Made by a program: the position numbers and the translations under genes. This document shows positions 1 through 5,268 of a DNA stretch of 6,769 bases, piece by piece. This DNA is from Octadecabacter sp. (GTDB lineage Bacteria; Pseudomonadota; Alphaproteobacteria; Rhodobacterales; Rhodobacteraceae). The notes beneath the pieces were generated by a model. The model worked only from the letters and a program-made list of their open reading frames with translations. It did not search any database and was not told the origin of the DNA. The first letter of the stretch is position 1. The number at the start of each line of letters is the position of its first letter. The stretch is taken from NCBI GenBank assembly GCA_003533975.1, contig DQCL01000345.1, positions 1-6,769 on the forward strand, written 5' to 3'.

Positions 1-315
1 TTCGCGTCGGGGCGTGTGGGCTCAACAATACGAATGTGAGCACTCGTTCTAGCTGGTACTCAAAGGCATGCTGACGCGCGCGAATGTGGCGAATGCCGAT
101 GCTGTTTTGGTTCCGGGCGCGTCTGGCGGTCCGTACTGGCCAAATTTAGTTGATCTTTTGGAACGTGGTGGACGCTATATTTGTGCCGGCCCGTTGGCAG
201 AATTACGTGAGGCGCAGCGGCCTTCATCGCGAAGAAACACACAGGAAATGTTGTGGTCACACCGCAGCGTGATTTTGGTGCCGCAGGCCCGGTGTGGCGC
301 GTTCTGCGGCCCTAA
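1..315 (+). pseudogene. Decayed zinc-type alcohol dehydrogenase / quinone oxidoreductase remnant
   Basis: Four pieces of the medium-chain (MDR) zinc-binding dehydrogenase family appear in correct order but joined without the sequence that normally separates them. Piece 1 (about 3-65) reads GACGLNNTNVSTRSSWYSK, typical of the N-terminal GroES-like catalytic domain; its frame hits a TGA at 72-74. Piece 2 (68-133, another frame) reads MLTRANV followed by VLVPGASGG, the start of the NAD(P)-binding Rossmann fold. Piece 3 (about 134-190, same frame) reads PYWPNLVDLLERGGRYICAG, from late in that fold. Piece 4 starts PLAELREAQ at about 191, loses one base near 218-220 and continues as AFIAKKHTGNVVVTP, the family's usual C-terminus; the new frame stops at TAA 313-315. 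Family members are about 330-370 aa, so roughly two thirds of the gene is gone. An 85-codon ATG frame (68-325) is open across pieces 2-3 but should not be called a gene. The gene's start lies before the window. Family assignment is from recalled motifs. Confidence 0.8.
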
Positions 316-533
316 AGTGGGGTGAACCTGCCGTCGTTGAACTCAGTCGTGGAGCGCACCCAAACCGTGCCTTCTGCATCATCATAAATCACCACAGCTG
401 AGCGATCCGCCTCAAGAATGGCAGGGCCAATCACGCGGTAGAGGCCGCCTTTGCGATGGCGATGCGTGGCCTGCCATGGCGCATCGCAGGATCCGCCCTT
501 TAAGATGCGCCAAATTGCAGCGAATTTGTTCAT
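312..533 (-). CDS. Small DUF1653-like protein, translationally coupled to the ribonucleotide reductase gene
   Basis: This 73-aa protein starts at an ATG (533-531) that overlaps the reductase's TGA (532-530) as ATGA, and ends with TAG at 314-312. Residues 23-73 resemble DUF1653: HRHRKGGLYRVIG, an acidic residue followed by AVVIYDD, then GTVWVR and EFNDGRF, matching the family pattern of a YrHyKG-type start, a VvY strand and a W-V-R strand. The first 22 residues look like a linker. Proteins of this family are small and cytoplasmic with no assigned reaction, so no function is given. The nearest Shine-Dalgarno-like AGGA lies about 14 nt upstream of the ATG, inside the reductase gene, so translation probably depends on ribosomes finishing that gene. 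A longer start at 590 in the same frame would add 19 unlike-family residues (MQRVYDLQTQQ...) and is less likely. Its stop overlaps the stop of the opposing dehydrogenase remnant. Confidence 0.72.
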   Translation of the reverse strand: MNKFAAIWRILKGGSCDAPWQATHRHRKGGLYRVIGPAILEADRSAVVIYDDAEGTVWVRSTTEFNDGRFTPL

Positions 534-2254
534 AGAGACAACACAGATCCTGTGACATTGTTGGGTCTGTAGGTCGTACACCCTTTGCATCCCGTGTCAT
601 AGGCCGCGCGGTAGATGGTTTTGAAGTCGTCAAACGCAATATTTTCCGGGCAATTCACGGTTTTTGAAATTCCGCTATCGACCCATTTTTGCGCGGCAGC
701 TTGCATGGCGACATGGTCTTGTGGAGACAAGTCGCCAGCGGTGACAAAACTGTTTGGCAGTGGCGTTTCCGCCCCGTGCATTTGGCTGAATTGCCACGCC
801 GCAAAATCCATGACCCTTTCGCTGGACTTACTGCCACCTGGGTTTGTCACAACGCGACTGAACGAGGTCGAGAAAATCGGCTCAATTCCAGAAGAAACGT
901 TGCCCGCAAACATGGATATCGTTCCGGTCGGTGCGATCGTGGTGAGTGTGCCGTTCCGCAACCCGTGCATGCGGACCAATTCACGTACTTCTGGGTCGAG
1001 GTTTTGAATGTTGGACCCTGCCATATGTGCATCGGCATCGTATTGCGGGAAAACGCCGCGTTCTTTGGCGAGAAGGGCAGACGCTTGATATGCTGCGTTT
1101 TGGATGGTTTGCATCCAACTCCCTAACAGGAACACCGCCTTTGCCGAGCCATAGCGCGCACCAAGCATTGCGATCGCATTTGCAACTCCTGTCACTCCGA
1201 TGCCGATCCGCCGTTGGTTTTGGGCTTGCTCGCGTTGCGCATCAAGCGCGTAACGCGAAACATCGAGCGTATTGTCGAGCATACGAACGGTCACACGTAC
1301 CAAATTGCGAAGCTGCGCCACGTCAAGTCGCGCATCGGGAGTAAATGGTGCCAAGATCAGCTGGGCAAGGTTCACAGACGCAAGCGGGCAGGTGCCATAT
1401 GGCGGGAGAGGTTGCTCAGCGCATGAGTTGGTTGCTGAGATGGTTTCGAGATAGCGCAGCGGATTTTGGGCGTTGATTCGATCAATGAACAACACACCGG
1501 GTTCGGCACTCGAAAATGTCTGCTTCATGATCGTATTCCATAAGTCGCGTGCACGCAGGCGGCGCATTACGGTTCCGTCCCAAATTAGATCCCATGTGTC
1601 GTCATTTGTTACAGCGCTCATAAACGCATCAGTAACCATGACCGAAAGATTAAAGTTACGAAGACGCGTGCGGTCGGACTTTGCGACGATAAAGGCTTCG
1701 ATATCTGGATGGTCACAGCGCATGGTTGCCATCATCGCACCGCGCCCCATTCCCTTAACGATCATCTTGCAGGTCGTGTCGAAAATATCCATGGCAGCCA
1801 GCGGTCCTGCTGCAAGACAATCAAGCCCGTGAACATGGGTTCCTGTTGGGCGGATCGTTGAAAAATCAAACCCAATCCCCCCGCCCATCTGCATCGTTAG
1901 GGCCGCTTCTTTCAGCGTATCCATTATGCCATCAACGCTGTCAGGGATTGTGCGCATCACAAATGTATTTGAGAGCGTCACATTTCGTTTGGTTCCACAA
2001 CCAGACAAGATCCGCCCCCCCGGAAGAACTTTGAAATCCCGCATTGCGGCAAGGAAAGCCGCGTTTGTCGCGGCTTGATCGGATGGCGCTTCAATGGATG
2101 TGAGGCCATGTGCCACCCGTGCCCAGGTGTCTTGCACAGTGTGATCTACGACCTGGCCCGCAGTGATGTAGCGGTATTTGGCTTGCCAGATTCGTTCAGC
2201 TATGGGTTGTGAGAATGGTGATGTGGATGTTTGTTCTTGATTTGCATCATACAT
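530..2254 (-). CDS. nrdJ: Adenosylcobalamin-dependent (class II) ribonucleotide reductase
   Basis: This 574-aa cytoplasmic enzyme would reduce ribonucleotides to deoxyribonucleotides using a radical generated from adenosylcobalamin, without oxygen or a second subunit. Visible motifs are KEAALTMQMGGGIGFDFS (about 115-132), RGAMMATMRCDHPDIEAF (171-188), NSCAEQPLPPYGTC (276-289), APTGTIS (441-447) with NVSSGIEPIF, and GCKGCTTYRPN (555-565). C278, with N276 and E280 beside it, fits the thiyl-radical cysteine loop; C289 fits one partner of the reductant pair (E. coli NrdA C462). The other partner, normally in an N-C-F-V motif, is T97 here (SNTFVM), with C86 close by. The protein ends just after VTGSVLSL, so it lacks the C-terminal extension of longer alphaproteobacterial NrdJ proteins. 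The ATG at 2254-2252 has GGAAA 5 nt upstream. It is divergent from the glutathione S-transferase gene and overlaps the following small gene. Class II is assigned by resemblance; the symbol nrdZ is an alternative for short forms. Confidence 0.9.
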   Translation of the reverse strand: MYDANQEQTSTSPFSQPIAERIWQAKYRYITAGQVVDHTVQDTWARVAHGLTSIEAPSDQAATNAAFLAAMRDFKVLPGGRILSGCGTKRNVTLSNTFVMRTIPDSVDGIMDTLKEAALTMQMGGGIGFDFSTIRPTGTHVHGLDCLAAGPLAAMDIFDTTCKMIVKGMGRGAMMATMRCDHPDIEAFIVAKSDRTRLRNFNLSVMVTDAFMSAVTNDDTWDLIWDGTVMRRLRARDLWNTIMKQTFSSAEPGVLFIDRINAQNPLRYLETISATNSCAEQPLPPYGTCPLASVNLAQLILAPFTPDARLDVAQLRNLVRVTVRMLDNTLDVSRYALDAQREQAQNQRRIGIGVTGVANAIAMLGARYGSAKAVFLLGSWMQTIQNAAYQASALLAKERGVFPQYDADAHMAGSNIQNLDPEVRELVRMHGLRNGTLTTIAPTGTISMFAGNVSSGIEPIFSTSFSRVVTNPGGSKSSERVMDFAAWQFSQMHGAETPLPNSFVTAGDLSPQDHVAMQAAAQKWVDSGISKTVNCPENIAFDDFKTIYRAAYDTGCKGCTTYRPNNVTGSVLSL

Positions 2255-2259
2255 TGATA

Positions 2260-2264
2260 TTTCC
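2260..2264 (-). promoter_or_regulatory. Ribosome binding site of the ribonucleotide reductase gene
   Basis: The minus strand reads GGAAA, 5 nt before the ATG at 2254. It is a modest Shine-Dalgarno match, but it supports this start, as no competing in-frame start with a better site was noticed. Confidence 0.5.
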
Positions 2265-2468
2265 AGTTTGGCAGCTTTATTTAAACGATATATTCACTAC
2301 TATGGTTAATGAAGTGTTATCTTTTAGTTAAGCTTAAAGTTGAGTTACTATCAAGGCGAGTCCAGTTTTGGGGGATGAGATTGGCCTGGAAATGAAGTGG
2401 GAGGATATGGCCGCGGTTAGGGGGCTGTTAATCAGCAGGGCATATGAAGGCATCGGGGGCGCTCATTG

Positions 2469-2473
2469 AAAGG
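2469..2473 (+). promoter_or_regulatory. Ribosome binding site choosing the glutathione S-transferase start
   Basis: AAAGG lies 9 nt before the ATG at 2483. The upstream in-frame ATG at 2444 has only an AGGG ending 3 nt before it, which is too close. The site therefore favours 2483, which also gives the family's usual N-terminus. Confidence 0.6.
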
Positions 2474-2482
2474 CGAAATCTG

Positions 2483-3115
2483 ATGACTGAACTATATGCG
2501 TGCGTTGAGTCGGGGAATTGCATGAAGCCTTGGTTGGCGATCAATCAATTGGGTAAGGACATTAATTTGAAGTTGGTGGACGTTTTGAAGGGGGAACAAA
2601 AGGGGGCGCCGTATCTCGCGGTTAACCCGAAGGGCGTTGTTCCATACTTGGTCACATCTGAAGGTGATGGGATCGGAGAGAGTAACGCAATTTTGTGGTA
2701 TCTTGCCGAAGATACCTACCTCATGCCGCAAACGGCGCTAGCACGTGCCGAAGCGTTGCAATGGATGTTTTTTGAGCAAACCAAGCTTGAACCTTTCATC
2801 GCGCCAGCACGGTTCTTTTCCTACATTGTTCCGCAAGAACGCTCTTCTCACCTTGATGAAATCGTTGCGTGGCAGGAGGCGGCACGCCCTGGCTTGGCAC
2901 AACTTGACGCCCATCTGGCGAAGCGTCGGTTTATCCTCGAACAGGGCTATTGCATCGCGGACATTGCAGTATTTGGTTACGTCCACGTCTTGCAGGAGGC
3001 CGGCCTGGATATGGAAGAAACCCCAAATATTGCGCGCTGGATTGAAGACGTTTCCAAGACAGAGAACTTTTGCTCACTTGATGACCTCGCCCACCATGCT
3101 TTGCGGGCTGCCTGA
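2483..3115 (+). CDS. Glutathione S-transferase family protein
   Basis: This 210-aa soluble protein has the two-domain layout of cytosolic glutathione S-transferases, which bind glutathione and usually conjugate or reduce electrophilic substrates. The N-terminal thioredoxin-like domain (about 1-78) begins MTELYACVESGNCMK, with S10, N12 and C13 at the usual catalytic position. It continues with NPKGVVPYL, whose P54 is the expected cis-proline, and ESNAILWYLAE (66-76), the glutathione gamma-glutamyl binding segment. The helical C-terminal domain (about 86-205) carries YCIADIAVFGYVHV, the conserved N-capping region with D160. The length is normal. An ATG at 2444 would add 13 residues unlike the family, so 2483 is preferred. 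The next gene starts 44 bp downstream with no terminator seen, so the two may be co-transcribed. Substrate cannot be inferred from sequence. Confidence 0.88.
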   Translation: MTELYACVESGNCMKPWLAINQLGKDINLKLVDVLKGEQKGAPYLAVNPKGVVPYLVTSEGDGIGESNAILWYLAEDTYLMPQTALARAEALQWMFFEQTKLEPFIAPARFFSYIVPQERSSHLDEIVAWQEAARPGLAQLDAHLAKRRFILEQGYCIADIAVFGYVHVLQEAGLDMEETPNIARWIEDVSKTENFCSLDDLAHHALRAA

Positions 3116-3159
3116 TGCGTATTGATGCATGTGTTGACAAAAGGACCTGAACCGAACCG

Positions 3160-5205
3160 ATGAAGATCTTGTCGATCATTCAACAAGAGCCAACGCTTTC
3201 GGCGCGCTCTGTTTCCGACCTAGGCGCCAGTGGGATACTGGACCGCCTTGATGTTGCCGTTTGGGTATTTGACATCGACAATTCTCGGATCGCATACGCC
3301 AATCCAGCGGCGCTTGATCTGTGGCAAGCCGAATCAGCGGAACAGCTTTATGCGCGGGATTTGGCATCTGATATGACCCCGACAGTCGCGAAACGGCTGA
3401 AGCAGTATCAGAATGATTTTTCGCAATCAGACGCCAAGTTCACCGAACTTTGGACGATTTATCCGAATGGAACGCCGCAAAGCGTCATGGTTGTCTATCG
3501 CGGATATCAGCTTGAAGACGGCCGAATGGCAATGCAATGCGAAGCCATTGGTGATGTTGAAAGCCAACCGGATAATTTGCGGAGCGCTGAGGCGCTTTTG
3601 CACACAGATGTAATGATCACAATGTTCAGCATGGAGGGGCCGCCTCTCTATCTTAATCCGGCGGCTAGAAATGGATTCTTGGCCCCGATCGAGAGTTTTA
3701 GCAGCCTGTTTGATGATCCAACCGATTTTGATAGGGTTATCTCGCTCGTTGAGGAGGTCGGCGAACATCGACTGGTCACGAAACTTCAAACAGTTCAAGG
3801 CAACCGATGGTTTGATCTGTCGGTGAAAAGCTGTTCGGATGCCGTGACAGGGCAGCCTGCGATTTTGTTTACGGCGATTGACGTGAGCGAATTGAAAGAG
3901 GCCCGTGACACGGCCCGCCATCTTGCCAATCGCGACCAGCTGACGAACCTACACAATCGGTCTTACCTACAAGGCTATTTGGCACGGCTTGAAGAAAGTG
4001 GTGCCGCGAAAGGAAGTTCGGTCATTTTCTTTGATGTTGATCGCTTTAAGTTAATCAATGACAGGTACGGGCATGAAGCGGGGGACACTGTTCTTAAACA
4101 GATAGCGGTGCGCACGCGTGCTTCGTTGCGAACGCAGGACATGGTCGCTCGACTGGGGGGCGATGAATTTGTGGTCGTCATCGAAGGACAGTGTTCTAAG
4201 GCGTCGCTCGAAACACAGATTGAGCGGCTTCGTAACGCAATTGCGGCCCCGATCCTGCACGACAAAACCCGTATCGATACAACAATCAGTGTTGGTGTCG
4301 CCGGATATACCGACGATGAGGCGCGGTTTTCTGATGTGCTCCGCGAAGCAGACATTGCGCTTTATGCGTCCAAACAAGCTGGGCGAAACTGTACCACTTT
4401 CTTCAACACCGAAATGGGCGCAGCCGCGTTGGAGCGTGATCAAACCGAGGTTGCGCTGAAGAAAGCTGTGATGGAGAAGGAGTTCGTCCTTCATTACCAG
4501 CCGCGGCTCGACGTCCGATCTGGCAAGGTTGTTGGGGCTGAAGGCTTGGTGCGTTGGCTCCACCCTGAGCGTGGGTTGGTGATGCCGGGTGCATTCATTT
4601 CAATTTGTGAGGAAACTGGTCTGATTGACGAATTGGGGCAGATAGTACTTGAAATTGGATGTGCACAAGCAATTGCTTGGCGTCAGGCGGGGCTTGATTT
4701 GGACCTGTCGCTCAATGTTTCCCCTCGTCAGTTTTCAGACTCTGGTTTCCTCACTCTATTGAAAAAACTGGCGTCCCAACCGGACTTTCCTCATGGACGT
4801 ATTGAGCTGGAGATCACAGAAACTGTGCTAATTGGTGATCACGCTCTGATTGCTGATAAGCTAAGAGCCATTACCGCAATGGGATATCGCATTGCGATTG
4901 ATGATTTTGGCACCGGTTATTCGAACCTTTCGTACATTTCGTGCTTTCCTTTGACCTGTTTGAAAATCGATCGGTCTTTTGTAGATCAGCTCCCCGAGTC
5001 CGGCCCGATTGTTCAGTTAATCTTAACGCTTGGACAGCAGATTGGTGCACGTGTTGTTTCCGAAGGGGTCGAAACACAAGAACAGCTAGACTGGTTGGTT
5101 GAACACGGCTGTGAAGAAGTGCAGGGTTACTTAATTACCCGCCCCCTTGATGTGGAAGGGTTTGAAGCCTTCCTGCAAGGTAGCGCCCCAACTACTGCCC
5201 TTTGA
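3160..5205 (+). CDS. PAS-PAS-GGDEF-EAL cyclic-di-GMP turnover protein
   Basis: This 681-aa protein has no signal peptide or membrane segment, so it is probably cytoplasmic. A PAS sensor domain occupies about 25-130 (LDVAVWVFD, IAYANPAALDLW). A second, more diverged PAS-like domain follows at about 140-245, and a DQLTNLHNR linker at 259-267 begins the cyclase. The GGDEF domain (about 250-415) has metal-binding D292, N300 and D309, an intact GGDEF at 333-337, and the inhibitory I-site RxxD (R324, D327) exactly five residues before it. The EAL domain (about 430-675) has the signature as E461-G-L rather than EAL, and keeps Q447, R465, N519, E551, D581-D582, K602, E635 and Q655. By residues both activities, synthesis and hydrolysis of cyclic di-GMP, appear possible; which dominates is unknown, as is the PAS ligand. 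The ATG is limited upstream by an in-frame TGA at 3148; the best ribosome site, AAGGA at 3140-3144, is unusually distant (15 nt). Confidence 0.93.
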   Translation: MKILSIIQQEPTLSARSVSDLGASGILDRLDVAVWVFDIDNSRIAYANPAALDLWQAESAEQLYARDLASDMTPTVAKRLKQYQNDFSQSDAKFTELWTIYPNGTPQSVMVVYRGYQLEDGRMAMQCEAIGDVESQPDNLRSAEALLHTDVMITMFSMEGPPLYLNPAARNGFLAPIESFSSLFDDPTDFDRVISLVEEVGEHRLVTKLQTVQGNRWFDLSVKSCSDAVTGQPAILFTAIDVSELKEARDTARHLANRDQLTNLHNRSYLQGYLARLEESGAAKGSSVIFFDVDRFKLINDRYGHEAGDTVLKQIAVRTRASLRTQDMVARLGGDEFVVVIEGQCSKASLETQIERLRNAIAAPILHDKTRIDTTISVGVAGYTDDEARFSDVLREADIALYASKQAGRNCTTFFNTEMGAAALERDQTEVALKKAVMEKEFVLHYQPRLDVRSGKVVGAEGLVRWLHPERGLVMPGAFISICEETGLIDELGQIVLEIGCAQAIAWRQAGLDLDLSLNVSPRQFSDSGFLTLLKKLASQPDFPHGRIELEITETVLIGDHALIADKLRAITAMGYRIAIDDFGTGYSNLSYISCFPLTCLKIDRSFVDQLPESGPIVQLILTLGQQIGARVVSEGVETQEQLDWLVEHGCEEVQGYLITRPLDVEGFEAFLQGSAPTTAL

Positions 5206-5257
5206 AGCTGCGCGATCTGGACGTTGTGCTGAAACTGCTGTCTGTTGCCTGAAATGC

Positions 5258-5264
5258 AGGAGGG
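5258..5264 (+). promoter_or_regulatory. Strong ribosome binding site of the adenine deaminase gene
   Basis: AGGAGGG is a near-ideal Shine-Dalgarno sequence 4 nt before the ATG at 5269. An in-frame ATG at 5254 precedes and partly overlaps this site, so 5269 is the better start. Confidence 0.8.
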
Positions 5265-5268
5265 CACG

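Larger units (their letters stand above)
2255..2482. promoter_or_regulatory. Divergent intergenic region between reductase and glutathione S-transferase genes
   Basis: This 228-bp region must hold the promoters for both divergent genes. The half next to the reductase (about 2255-2350) is clearly richer in A and T than its surroundings and includes the 10-bp palindrome TTAAGCTTAA at 2328-2337. It also contains a weak NrdR-box-like sequence at 2283-2298. The half next to the transferase (2351-2482) is GC-richer and G-rich on the plus strand, with a short open frame at 2392-2469. I could not pick a convincing -35/-10 pair on either strand. No B12-box sequence was found, so a cobalamin riboswitch is not supported. 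Confidence 0.5.

Noticed and set aside
68..325. Plus-strand 85-codon open frame with ATG start
   Set aside because: Its motifs are disjoint pieces of a dehydrogenase, and the last third is out of frame with the family's C-terminus, so it is part of the pseudogene, not a gene.
412..639. Minus-strand 75-codon open frame overlapping the reductase end and the small gene
   Set aside because: It is low in family resemblance and lies in a third frame across two supported coding regions; no ribosome site was seen.
615..1344. Several plus-strand open frames of 130-145 codons opposite the reductase gene
   Set aside because: They lie wholly antisense to strongly supported reductase motifs and show no recognisable domain.
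2255..2443. Cobalamin riboswitch ahead of the B12-dependent reductase
   Set aside because: No GCCACTG-type B12 box was found on the minus strand, and the AT-rich leader shows no matching stem pattern.
3134..3139. TTGACA, a perfect -35 hexamer just before the GGDEF-EAL gene
   Set aside because: About 17 nt downstream there is no -10-like sequence; that position already falls at the start codon.
3427..4563. Long minus-strand open frames (126-170 codons) opposite the GGDEF-EAL gene
   Set aside because: They are antisense shadows of a gene with clear PAS, GGDEF and EAL motifs; their sequences show no family features.
5206..5268. Purine riboswitch or terminator between the GGDEF-EAL and adenine deaminase genes
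   Set aside because: The 63-base gap is too short for a purine aptamer plus expression platform, and no GC stem followed by a T-run is visible.
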